From Clostridia bacterium (lineage in GTDB: Bacteria; Bacillota; Clostridia; CAKSNL01; HGM11501): a DNA stretch of 38,579 nt. Shown one piece after another: positions 7,379-15,114 of the stretch. Each line of letters begins with the position of its first letter. Within the stretch, counting starts at the first letter, position 1. The notes below the pieces were generated by a model. The model was given only the letters and a program-made list of their open reading frames with translations, had not been told where the DNA came from and ran no database searches. The translations under genes and the position numbers were made by a program. The stretch lies in assembly GCA_017411325.1 (NCBI GenBank), contig JAFQQJ010000006.1:1-38579 (forward strand). The letters run 5' to 3'.

Positions 7379-7506
7379 ATTTTAGGGCGGACTAAGGCTT
7401 TGTGATATTTTAATTATTATCAATATTATTAAGTAGAAAGAATGTGTTCGATAATATCTATGAAAGCTTTAATTTGCTCGTACGAAAATATTATAGGAGG
7501 ATTATT

Positions 7507-8004
7507 ATGAAATTAACATTAAAACGATGTGTAGCTGTTATAGTGGCATTTATTATGTGCTTCTCTTCAGCTTTAAGCATATCGGCAAAGACAGTGAAAG
7601 ACGTTAGTCATGAATCTAACGAAAAAGGCGGAAATGTGACGGTTTTTTATGTGAATGCAAAAAATAAATTAACCACTAAGCTTCAGTATACCAGCTTGAG
7701 AGCATATCTGGCAGATAAAGATACTACAGAAACTAAAGCTAGCTATGTTGAAGTTTTAATATATGGAAGAAACAGTACTAGTGAAAGCTGGACACAGATA
7801 TCCAAAAAAAATATAAAAGGTAAGGCTGTTGATACACTTAAAATGTCAGGATATACACAATATAAAGTTCGTGTCTATTCATGGAAGACAGCAACTATAG
7901 GAAAGACTCTTGGAAGCAAATGGGATAGCTCAACGAGTTGGCTTTATTATGGACCAACTTGTACTTTTAAACCTTTAAGCAATGTGAAAACTGTAGCACA
8001 ATAA
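7507..8004 (+). CDS. Small secreted protein of unknown function
   Basis: 165 residues. ATG 7507 follows ATAGGAGG by six bases and begins a clear signal peptide (MKLTLKRCV, hydrophobic core, cleavage near SISA-KT at residue 28-29); the upstream in-frame ATG at 7444 lacks a ribosome site. The mature part is beta-rich by eye, with evenly spaced aromatic and polar residues (VTVFYVNAKNK, SYVEVLIYGR, YKVRVYSWKT, SWLYYGPTCTF), compatible with an Ig-like or fibronectin-like sandwich. I recognise no family. It is under the control region read by the XRE regulator and has its own terminator. A toxin, bacteriocin-like or surface role is possible but not shown. Confidence 0.75.
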   Translation: MKLTLKRCVAVIVAFIMCFSSALSISAKTVKDVSHESNEKGGNVTVFYVNAKNKLTTKLQYTSLRAYLADKDTTETKASYVEVLIYGRNSTSESWTQISKKNIKGKAVDTLKMSGYTQYKVRVYSWKTATIGKTLGSKWDSSTSWLYYGPTCTFKPLSNVKTVAQ

Positions 8005-8057
8005 TTTCAGAAAAGTTTAAGCATAAAAACATAAAAATGAACACATTCTTATATACT

Positions 8058-8089
8058 AAAAGCCAAACGATTGTCTTCGTTTGGCTTTT
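8058..8089 (+). terminator. Terminator after the secreted protein (second copy)
   Basis: AAAAGCCAAACGA (8058-8070) pairs with TCGTTTGGCTTTT (8077-8089). It copies the 7012-7043 terminator apart from the loop. The 8090-8202 stretch beyond it shows no gene. Confidence 0.88.
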
Positions 8090-8202
8090 CTGCGGAAGAA
8101 AAAGCGGATTGAGTTATTTATGATTTATATACTTGAATCATTTAGGGACAATTTTACAGTGTGTGATAGTAGAGATTTTTTGTATTTTATTCTAATTTAT
8201 TA

Positions 8203-8231
8203 TTGACTTAAGAGTTTTTTTATGTTAAAAT
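8203..8231 (+). promoter_or_regulatory. Promoter for the 8282 gene
   Basis: TTGACT 8203-8208, 17-bp spacer, TAAAAT 8226-8231. Start near 8238; TTAGGAGGA sits before the ATG at 8282. Confidence 0.7.
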
Positions 8232-8281
8232 TCATATAAGCGATTATGCTGATATAAAAGAAATTTTTAGGAGGAATCATC

Positions 8282-9295
8282 ATGAAAAAGTTTTTGGCAA
8301 TCGTATTAACAGTAGCAATGCTTTTCGCTATGGGAACTGCTATTTTTGCGGCAGAAGAAGCTAAGGCTGACGCAGCAAAGCCCGCAGTAGTAGAACCTGG
8401 CGAAGGCGAAGAAACAAAGCGTCCTAACGACTCTGCGTCTGTAGTTCAGTACTTCCAGGGCAAGGACAAGAGAATGTGGGCTTACTTTGAAGCTGAAGAT
8501 GCAGAAGTTATCGACGGCGCAAAGGTTAACTCTGACCACGAAGGTTATAACGGCACAGGCTGCGTAGCTATGACCTGCTGGAAGACAAACCCCGATGCAA
8601 CACCCGGTATCAAGTTCACCGTAAAGGCAGTTGTTGCAGGTGCACAGGATATTTACATCGGTTATGACAACGGTCATGCATGGGCACAGAGCGCAAACCT
8701 TACAGTTAACGGCGCTGCTGCACAGAAGATTTACTTCCCCACAGTTAAGAAGGACGTTTGGGCTGCTTATGGTATGATCAAGTTAAACGTTACTCTTAAC
8801 GAAGGCGACAACACCATCGTACTTCAGTACGACAAGGCTGACTATCCCTCAAGCTTCAACATTGACTTCGTTGCAGTTTCCAAGGGCGACACCTGGAAGG
8901 ACGAAGCAAGCGCAATCAAGCTTGTTATCGGACAGAATACAATTACAAAGGTAACAGAGAACGGCGAGGTTCCCGTACAGTTCGACGTTGCTCCCATCAT
9001 CAAGGATGACCGTACTTTCGTTCCCGTAAGAGGTATCTTTGAAATCGCAGGTGCTACAATCGAATGGAACGGCGACACAAGAGCCGCTACCGTTAAGACA
9101 GACGATAAGACTGTTGTTGTTACAATCGACAACAAGCAGGCTCGTGTAAACGGCAGACGTGTTATGATGGACGCACCTCCCTTCATTCAGGACGGAAGAA
9201 CCTTAATTCCCTTAAGATTCATCTCTGAAAACCTTGGTTATAAGGTTGACTGGAACGGAGAAACACAGACTGTTACAATTAATCTTTTTGAATAA
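8282..9295 (+). CDS. Secreted protein with CBM6/35-like and stalk domains
   Basis: 337 residues. A signal peptide is cleaved near IFA-AEE (residue 23-24). Residues about 25-60 are an acidic, Pro/Ala-rich linker. Residues about 60-200 look like a CBM6/CBM35 carbohydrate-binding beta-sandwich (FEAEDAEVIDGAKV, then IDFVAVSKG at the end). Residues about 213-337 are a copper-amine-oxidase-N-like stalk domain with two repeats, DRTFVPVRGIFEIAGATIEWN and GRTLIPLRFISENLGYKVDWNG. No catalytic domain is seen, so a carbohydrate-bound surface or scaffold role is likely. Codon use is strongly biased to C-ending codons (GAC, AAC, ATC, CCC), unlike the flanking genes, suggesting high expression. It has its own promoter and terminator. 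Confidence 0.82.
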   Translation: MKKFLAIVLTVAMLFAMGTAIFAAEEAKADAAKPAVVEPGEGEETKRPNDSASVVQYFQGKDKRMWAYFEAEDAEVIDGAKVNSDHEGYNGTGCVAMTCWKTNPDATPGIKFTVKAVVAGAQDIYIGYDNGHAWAQSANLTVNGAAAQKIYFPTVKKDVWAAYGMIKLNVTLNEGDNTIVLQYDKADYPSSFNIDFVAVSKGDTWKDEASAIKLVIGQNTITKVTENGEVPVQFDVAPIIKDDRTFVPVRGIFEIAGATIEWNGDTRAATVKTDDKTVVVTIDNKQARVNGRRVMMDAPPFIQDGRTLIPLRFISENLGYKVDWNGETQTVTINLFE

Positions 9296-9307
9296 TTGAT
9301 ACATAGA

Positions 9308-9338
9308 AACTGACGGGCTTTGCCCGTCAGTTTTTTTG
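9308..9338 (+). terminator. Intrinsic terminator
   Basis: AACTGACGGGC (9308-9318) pairs with 9322-9332 around a TTT loop; the T-run continues to 9337. Confidence 0.9.
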
Positions 9339-9347
9339 TTATCAGCC

Positions 9348-9376
9348 TTGACTTTTTCTTTTGATAGTTATATAAT
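9348..9376 (+). promoter_or_regulatory. Promoter of the G3E GTPase operon
   Basis: TTGACT 9348-9353, 17-bp spacer, perfect TATAAT 9371-9376. A palindrome, ATAATA-GCT-TATTAT (9372-9386), overlaps the -10, where a repressor such as Zur would act. It is not the canonical Zur box, so the regulator is unknown. Confidence 0.75.
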
Positions 9377-9413
9377 AGCTTATTATGAAAATAAAAAAGA
9401 AGGATTGATTTTT

Positions 9414-10652
9414 ATGGCAAAGGTTGATATATTCTCAGGCTTTTTGGGTGCGGGAAAAACCACACTTATAAAAAAGCTTATAAAGGAAGCCTACAAAGGT
9501 GAAAAGGTTGTTTTAATTGAAAATGAATTCGGTGAAATCGGTATTGACGGCGGCTTTCTTAAGGAAGCGGGCATTGAAATTACCGAAATGAATTCTGGCT
9601 GCATCTGCTGCTCCCTTGTAGGCGATTTCAGCGAGGCATTGGTTAAGGTTGTAAATGAATTTCATCCTGACAGAATTTTAATCGAGCCCTCAGGCGTCGG
9701 TAAGCTTTCTGATGTTATAAAGGCTGTTGAAGGAGCAGAGTGCGACGAGCTTCAGCTTAATGCATTTACAACGGTTGCCGATGTTAAAAAGTGCAAGATG
9801 TATATGAAAAACTTCGGTGAGTTTTACAACGACCAGATTAAAAATGCACTTTGCATTATCTTAAGTCATACACAGAGCGCAACTGAGGAAAAAATCGCAG
9901 AGAGTATTGCGCTTCTCCGCGAACACAACGAAGATGCGGTTATCGTGACCACTCCCTGGGACGAGCTTACGGGTGAGGCTATTCTTTCCGCAATGGAACA
10001 CGAGAACACCTTAAAAGCAGCACTTGAAAAGCTTGAAAAAGAGGATGAGTGCCCCGTTTGCGGACATCATCACGAACATCACCACGAACACGATGAAGAT
10101 TGCGACTGCGGATGCCACGACCACGATGAGCACGAGCATCATGAGCATCACCACGACCACGAGGAGCATGAGCACCATCATGAACACCACCACGATCACG
10201 AGGAGCATGAGCACCATCATGAGCATCACCACGATCACGAGGAGCATGGGCACCATCACGAGCATCACCACGACCACGATGAGCATGAACATCACCACGA
10301 CCACGGTGAAGACTGCACCTGCGGATGCCACGACCATGATCACGAACACGGACACCACCATCATCACCACGCGGATGATGTATTTACAAGCTGGGGCGCA
10401 GAAACCGGCAGAAAGTACACCAAGGAAGAAATTGAAAACGCCCTTGCATCACTTTCCGAAGAAGCGCGCTTCGGCATAATTTTAAGAGCCAAGGGAATAG
10501 TGGCAGGCGAAAGCTCCTGGATTCACTATGACTATATCCCCGGAGAAAGCGATGTAAGAGAAGGCGGAGCTGACATCATAGGAAGAATCTGTGTTATCGG
10601 TTCAAATATCAACAAGAAAGCCCTTGCTGAGCTTTTCAAAGTTAAGGAGTAA
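9414..10652 (+). CDS. COG0523/CobW-family G3E GTPase with long His-rich insert
   Basis: 412 residues. The ATG at 9414 follows AAGAAGGA; the longer frame from 9336 starts inside the terminator and promoter. The P-loop is GFLGAGKTT (9-17), the IENEFGEIGID switch is at about 35-45, and the CxCC metal motif is Cys63-Ile-Cys65-Cys66. A CPVCG pair at 213-217 opens a low-complexity insert to about residue 320, with 55 histidines by my count, bounded by two copies of a D-C-x-C-G-C-H-D-H motif. The CobW C-terminal domain follows (about 325-412). COG0523 proteins with CxCC and His-rich stretches act as zinc metallochaperones or zinc-storage GTPases. A cobalamin role is unlikely, as no cobalamin gene is near. 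It is followed after four bases by a second G3E-like gene. Confidence 0.92.
   Translation: MAKVDIFSGFLGAGKTTLIKKLIKEAYKGEKVVLIENEFGEIGIDGGFLKEAGIEITEMNSGCICCSLVGDFSEALVKVVNEFHPDRILIEPSGVGKLSDVIKAVEGAECDELQLNAFTTVADVKKCKMYMKNFGEFYNDQIKNALCIILSHTQSATEEKIAESIALLREHNEDAVIVTTPWDELTGEAILSAMEHENTLKAALEKLEKEDECPVCGHHHEHHHEHDEDCDCGCHDHDEHEHHEHHHDHEEHEHHHEHHHDHEEHEHHHEHHHDHEEHGHHHEHHHDHDEHEHHHDHGEDCTCGCHDHDHEHGHHHHHHADDVFTSWGAETGRKYTKEEIENALASLSEEARFGIILRAKGIVAGESSWIHYDYIPGESDVREGGADIIGRICVIGSNINKKALAELFKVKE
10161..10277 (+). repeat. 39-bp in-frame tandem repeat coding for the His-rich insert
   Basis: Three full 39-bp units (10161-10199, 10200-10238, 10239-10277) encode the 13-residue unit EEHEHHHEHHHDH; partial units flank both sides. 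The period is a multiple of three, so copy changes keep the frame and alter the number of histidines. It is not CRISPR: there are no unique spacers. Confidence 0.9.
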
Positions 10653-10656
10653 GACT

Positions 10657-11610
10657 ATGCTTAGGGAAAAGGAAATACCGGTTTATCTCTTTACGGGATT
10701 TTTGGAATCGGGCAAAACCCAGTTTATTCAGGGAACGCTTGAGGATGAAAAGTTCAACCCCAAGGAAAGAACGCTCCTTTTGGTTTGCGAAGAGGGAGAA
10801 GAGGAGTATAACAAGGACAAATTCGTTATTGAAAACGTGTTTATGGAAATTGTAAACTCTCCCGATGAACTTAAAAAGAACACCCTTTCCAAGGTTGCGA
10901 GAATGCACAAGGTTGACCGTGTTGTAATAGAATATAACGGAATGTGGAACCTGACGGACCTTTACGAAAACCTGCCGGACAACTGGATTATCTATCAGCA
11001 GATTATGTTTGCCGACAGCGAAACCTTCATTACCTACAATGCCAATATGCGTCAGCTTATGGTGGACAAGTTAACCGATTGTGAGCTTGTGGCAATAAAC
11101 CGCGTGACGGATAAAACCGACAAGGAGCAGATTCATAAAATTATCCGTGGTACAAACCGCCGTACGCAGATAATTTACGAATATATAAACGGCGAACTTG
11201 AGTATGACAACATAGAAGACCCCCTGCCCTTTGATATAAACGCACCCATCATCGAAATCGAAGACAAGGATTATGCCATCTGGTATCGTGATATGATGGA
11301 GGAGCCCGGAAAATACGAAGGGAAAACCGTTAAGTTCAAGGGTATGGTTGCACGCCCGAAGGAGCTTGACGAAAAGGGACTTCTTATCGGACGCAAGGTA
11401 ATGACCTGCTGTGCTGACGATATTGCCTTCCGTCCCATCGCATGCGAATCGGATAAGGCGATAGAGGCGGAAAATGCCCTCTGGTATACTCTTACCGCAA
11501 AAATAATAATGAAACAGCATAAGCTCTACACCCAGAAGGCTCCCGTACTGGTACTCAAAGAAATTGAAAAGGCAGAAGCACCCGTTGAGGAAGTAGCCAC
11601 ATTTTATTGA
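10657..11610 (+). CDS. G3E-type P-loop protein fused to a TIGR03943/DUF1980-like domain
   Basis: 317 residues; ATG 10657 follows AAGGAG and lies four bases after the first G3E gene. The N-terminal part (about 6-200) is CobW-like: YLFTGFLESGKTQF keeps Walker A, and ELVAINRVTD sits where the guanine-specificity NKxD motif should be. The CxCC metal motif is missing. The C-terminal part (about 225-310) has GKTVKFKGMVARP and GLLIGRKVMTCCADDIAFRP, which resembles the C-terminal domain of YcgQ/TIGR03943 proteins; those occur next to COG0523 genes in other Firmicutes. The fusion suggests one metal-homeostasis unit with the His-rich GTPase. Function is inferred from domains and position; the TIGR03943 assignment is from memory of its CCxAD pattern. 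Confidence 0.75.
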   Translation: MLREKEIPVYLFTGFLESGKTQFIQGTLEDEKFNPKERTLLLVCEEGEEEYNKDKFVIENVFMEIVNSPDELKKNTLSKVARMHKVDRVVIEYNGMWNLTDLYENLPDNWIIYQQIMFADSETFITYNANMRQLMVDKLTDCELVAINRVTDKTDKEQIHKIIRGTNRRTQIIYEYINGELEYDNIEDPLPFDINAPIIEIEDKDYAIWYRDMMEEPGKYEGKTVKFKGMVARPKELDEKGLLIGRKVMTCCADDIAFRPIACESDKAIEAENALWYTLTAKIIMKQHKLYTQKAPVLVLKEIEKAEAPVEEVATFY

Positions 11611-11611
11611 G

Positions 11612-11647
11612 AAAAATATTGCACTTTTATAAAAGTGCAATATTTTT
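11612..11647 (+). terminator. Bidirectional-type terminator
   Basis: AAAAATATTGCACTTTT (11612-11628) is a perfect 17-bp complement of 11631-11647 with a two-base loop. Confidence 0.88.
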
Positions 11648-11692
11648 GTATTTTAGGCAAAAAAGCGTAATAATTCCATTGAAAAAAATAAA

Positions 11693-11707
11693 ATAATAGG
11701 CTATTAT
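11693..11707. promoter_or_regulatory. Palindrome ATAATAG-G-CTATTAT
   Basis: A 15-bp palindrome upstream of the 11801 gene, matching the one at 9372-9386 (promoter of the G3E operon) at 13 of 15 positions. The pair may be sites for one regulator, but the region is AT-rich. A TATAAT at 11741-11746 lacks a matching -35, so I do not call a promoter for the 11801 gene. Confidence 0.35.
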
Positions 11708-11800
11708 GTAAATTAGCGGAAAGTTGTTATAAAAACACTTTATAATGATAGACAGCTTTTGATTTTTATTGTATTATAAAGAAAAAACGGAGGGATTTTT

Positions 11801-14800
11801 ATGTTTGAATTTAAAAATTACGAATTTAAGGTTTCCGGCGAAATTGTAAAAAAAGTTGACGATGAAGCCGTTCGATATATAATCGACGGTAAGCCCCTTA
11901 TGCACAGAGAATTTACTTTGGATGGCGAAAACGAAATAGAGCTTGACGACTATGTTGTTATGGAATATTCCGCGCCTGACCTTCAGAGATTTTTTATGCT
12001 CCGTCAGAACGTGCTCCTCGGCATAACAGACGGGGAGGACGGTAACGAGGTTGAAAAGGGTATTCTTGCCGCAAACGAAATGATGACGGACGGCTTGGTG
12101 CACAGAATTATTGCAAAGTGCGAAAAGGGCAAGTATAAGAGACTCCGCCTTCGCCTCAGAAGCAGGGCGCCCCACGTTGAATTTAATATATATAAGCTTT
12201 ACACTTGCTCCTATGATGAGCTTCCGAAGAGATTTGCAGAAACTGCAGTAAATGAAGAGGGCTTTAAGATAATTGACCTTTCTTCTTATGTAAATGACAC
12301 CTACGCTGATGAACCCGGAAAGGTTGACGGTGGCGTAGGCTTTGCCAGCGGAACCTTCGGCGTAGAGGGAATTCCCTTTGCGCTTACAGGTAAAATCCTT
12401 CGTCCAACACCTCCTCCTGCGGAAAACGAGGACTTAATCACTAACTTTAATAAAGAGGGCGTAAAGAGACAGCTCTGCCGTCCCGAAAGCCGCGAAAGCC
12501 GCTTTGAAATTCCCGTAAATTCCGAAGCGAAGGAAATTTACTTCGTTTTATATATGGATAAGAAAATCCACGAGCGCTGGGGCTTCTGTGCACCCGATCC
12601 CACCATTCTCGGCGGCAGCCAGGGTGAGGTTATGATGCCCATAAAGATTAACGACATCGAGCGCTATGCGGTTTATATCAATTATGAGGACGGCACCGTT
12701 GACGAGTGCTTCCCCGAAAATATCAAAAATCACCGCCACGAAATTACGGGTGAAACCGGCGTTTACGGCGTAAGAACCAACGGTAAGAAAATAAAGAGCA
12801 TCGGCTTTGAGGACAGACTGATTGAAACAGACCTTTCCCTTTGTGCACTTACATTAAATACGGATGCTCCGCTTTTAACAGGAGAAGCCTTCCCTGAGCG
12901 TAACAAGGGCCACGAAGCTGACTTTAACTATGAAGGAAAAATAACCCTTGAGGGCGACATCTTAAAGGTGGAAAACGGCGGATTTTATGCCGAGTTCAAT
13001 ACAAAGGGCGGTCTCTTTACAGAAAAGGTAATATCCGCATATTCCGATGCTATGACAATTAAGGGTGCTCTTCTTAAGGTAAGAGAGGGAGATTCTCTAA
13101 TCGAAAACTTTGAAAGATTTGCTATCTCAGTTTCCGATGAAGCAAAAATTACCTATCGCCATAAGGACCTTTACATAACCGTTAAAATTTCCCTTGGCCA
13201 GAAGGACGGAATAAAGCTTAATATGCAGGCTGAAAATAAGGGTGAGGAAATAACCCTTGGTATACTTTTCCCCGTAATTTCCGACATTAAGTACGGAACG
13301 AGTGAAGACACCTGGTATTTCCTTCCCAAATATCAGAACACCGAAAGTAACGGTTCCTGCTATGTATATGAAGAATCCGCACCCTCATATCCCATGCAGT
13401 TTATGGATATTTTCTCACCCGAGAAGGGCGCAGGCTTTGCTCTTAATACGAGAGAGCGTGACCTTAAGGTAAGAAAATATGCTTTAATCAAGCAAAACGG
13501 CAGAACAGATGCCTTCGTTGAATATCCTTCGATGTATGTGAAGATTAAAAACGATTCAATGTTTAAGGGTACGGAAACCGTGCTTTACGTTCATAAGGGG
13601 GACTGGCACGCATCCTACAAAAGCTATAAGGAGTGGCTTGATTCCTGGTATGAGCCCTATAAGTGTCAGAATAAGAAATGGTACAGACAGAAGTTCTGGC
13701 TGGTTGCGGAAATTCCCGACTTCATAGAAACAAGACTTATCTATAAGTTCCCCGTATGGTATGAAAAGGAAAATAACAAGTACAACTTCCGTATGATTAT
13801 GGACGAAATGACAAAGATATACGGAGAAACTCCCGACATCCTTCATATGTGGGCGTGGACCTGGTCTGAAGAATATAAGCATATGCTCTGGGGTAACTTC
13901 GGTCAGTATGACTATGACAGGCTTGGAGGACTTGAAAATTTCAAGGCGGCATTAAAGGATGTTTCCGAGGCAACAGGTGCTGAAATTTCCCTTTATATGC
14001 ATCCCACACTCCTGTCTGAGGTTTATCCCGAGGCAAAGGAATATTTTCCCACACTCCGTGTGCAGAACGCCGCAGGAAGATTTATCGGAATTCATAACGA
14101 TTCCTTCAGAATGTGCCACGCCAATAAAACCTGGAGAGACCACGCACTTAAGATGTATCCCAGAGTTCACGAGGAAACCGGCGTAAGACTTTTATATGTT
14201 GACGAATTCAGCTTAAGAGTTGACAACCGCTGCTATGCAGACGGGCACGGTCACGAAATTCCGTCAAACCTTTTGAAGACCGACAGAACATTTATATCAG
14301 AGCTTAAGGATACAGTTCCCGAGGATGTGGTTCTCTACGGTGAATACTATGCGGCTGACATCAACGCCCGCTATATTGACTGTAATATCAGCTATTATAT
14401 TTTGGATTCCATAAACGATATGATTGAACAGGGAAGACATTCCGAGGACGGATCGGACATTTACGGCAGAGTGTTTACGGATATTTACCGTTTCGCATTC
14501 CCGAAAATTGTTCAGCTTATTCTTCCTATGGCTATGCGCCATCTTACCTGGCAGCCCTTAAAGGCAACCTTCTTCAACGGTGAAGCAATTTATGACTCCT
14601 TCTGGGATGTGGAGGAATCAAGAGGAAGACGCTTTATGGCAAAATCCTTCCATATAAAGAAGGAATATGCAGACTGCTTCTCATCGGACTATCCCGAAAC
14701 AATGATTGAGTCAGGTCACGATTCCGTTTGTGTAAACAAGTACCCCGGTGACGGAAGATGTATGTATACAATCTTCAACAGAGGCTATCATACTTACGAA

Positions 14801-14956
14801 GGAACCGTACTTAAAGTTCCCTACAAGGAAGGCACAAAGTTCTACGACGTATGGAATGAATGCGATGCTCCCTTTAGTGTAAAGGACGGCTTTGCTTATG
14901 TTGAATCAAGAGTAATCGCACAGAGCACAGGCGCAATTGTTGAAATATACGGATAA
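11801..14956 (+). CDS. Large glycoside hydrolase-like protein (DUF6259-like)
   Basis: 1051 residues with no signal peptide, so intracellular. ATG 11801 follows GGAGGG. The N-terminal two thirds look beta-rich (repeated FxLxG/KxxxF strands), and from about residue 640 the pattern is TIM-barrel-like: PDILHMWAWTWSEEYKHMLWG, EISLYMHPTLLSEV, GVRLLYVDEFSLRVDNRCYADG and VVLYGEYYAADINARY. The Asp in LLYVDEF and the Glu in LYGEYY are placed like catalytic acids of clan GH-D or GH-like barrels. A C-terminal beta domain follows. The overall pattern recalls DUF6259 proteins, probable glycosidases of unknown substrate. No transporter or sugar regulator is adjacent. The enzyme class is inferred from fold-like motifs only. 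Confidence 0.6.
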   Translation: MFEFKNYEFKVSGEIVKKVDDEAVRYIIDGKPLMHREFTLDGENEIELDDYVVMEYSAPDLQRFFMLRQNVLLGITDGEDGNEVEKGILAANEMMTDGLVHRIIAKCEKGKYKRLRLRLRSRAPHVEFNIYKLYTCSYDELPKRFAETAVNEEGFKIIDLSSYVNDTYADEPGKVDGGVGFASGTFGVEGIPFALTGKILRPTPPPAENEDLITNFNKEGVKRQLCRPESRESRFEIPVNSEAKEIYFVLYMDKKIHERWGFCAPDPTILGGSQGEVMMPIKINDIERYAVYINYEDGTVDECFPENIKNHRHEITGETGVYGVRTNGKKIKSIGFEDRLIETDLSLCALTLNTDAPLLTGEAFPERNKGHEADFNYEGKITLEGDILKVENGGFYAEFNTKGGLFTEKVISAYSDAMTIKGALLKVREGDSLIENFERFAISVSDEAKITYRHKDLYITVKISLGQKDGIKLNMQAENKGEEITLGILFPVISDIKYGTSEDTWYFLPKYQNTESNGSCYVYEESAPSYPMQFMDIFSPEKGAGFALNTRERDLKVRKYALIKQNGRTDAFVEYPSMYVKIKNDSMFKGTETVLYVHKGDWHASYKSYKEWLDSWYEPYKCQNKKWYRQKFWLVAEIPDFIETRLIYKFPVWYEKENNKYNFRMIMDEMTKIYGETPDILHMWAWTWSEEYKHMLWGNFGQYDYDRLGGLENFKAALKDVSEATGAEISLYMHPTLLSEVYPEAKEYFPTLRVQNAAGRFIGIHNDSFRMCHANKTWRDHALKMYPRVHEETGVRLLYVDEFSLRVDNRCYADGHGHEIPSNLLKTDRTFISELKDTVPEDVVLYGEYYAADINARYIDCNISYYILDSINDMIEQGRHSEDGSDIYGRVFTDIYRFAFPKIVQLILPMAMRHLTWQPLKATFFNGEAIYDSFWDVEESRGRRFMAKSFHIKKEYADCFSSDYPETMIESGHDSVCVNKYPGDGRCMYTIFNRGYHTYEGTVLKVPYKEGTKFYDVWNECDAPFSVKDGFAYVESRVIAQSTGAIVEIYG

Positions 14957-14974
14957 TTACTGTCACGCTGATTA

Positions 14975-15003
14975 TTGACAAAATGAATAAAAAAATATAT
15001 AAT
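14975..15003 (+). promoter_or_regulatory. Promoter of the hydrogenase-maturation operon
   Basis: Perfect TTGACA (14975-14980), 17-bp spacer, perfect TATAAT (14998-15003). Transcription should start near 15010, giving a leader of about 105 nt. Confidence 0.85.
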
Positions 15004-15009
15004 GAGAGA

Positions 15010-15094
15010 TAATCTAAGGTGTGGGAACATCCTTCGCCGAAGTGCATTTCTTATGCCCTTTAGGCGTTTAGCTTAAAGGGCATTTTTTTATAAA
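15010..15094 (+). promoter_or_regulatory. Attenuator-like leader RNA with competing hairpins
   Basis: First hairpin: AAGG-TGT (15016-15022) with ACA-T-CCTT (15027-15034), loop GGGA, one bulge. Terminator: ATGCCCTTTA (15053-15062) with TAAAGGGCAT (15074-15083) and a seven-T run (15083-15089). Alternative: GCAT (15044-15047) with ATGC (15053-15056), enclosed by CGCC (15035-15038) with GGCG (15063-15066). The alternative uses the 5' arm of the terminator, so the two cannot coexist. A perfect promoter upstream and a terminator before the first gene are the layout of a riboswitch or attenuator. I do not recognise a known class. Confidence 0.6.
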
Positions 15095-15114
15095 ATAATA
15101 ACAGGAGAATTTTT

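Noticed and set aside
10125..10300. Repeated units that might suggest a CRISPR array
   Set aside because: The units abut without unique spacers and lie in frame inside a GTPase gene.
10011..10479. Long low-complexity frames on both strands across the His-rich repeat
   Set aside because: They are out-of-frame readings of the 39-bp repeat (runs of Val/Met or Thr/Ser) and have no ribosome site.
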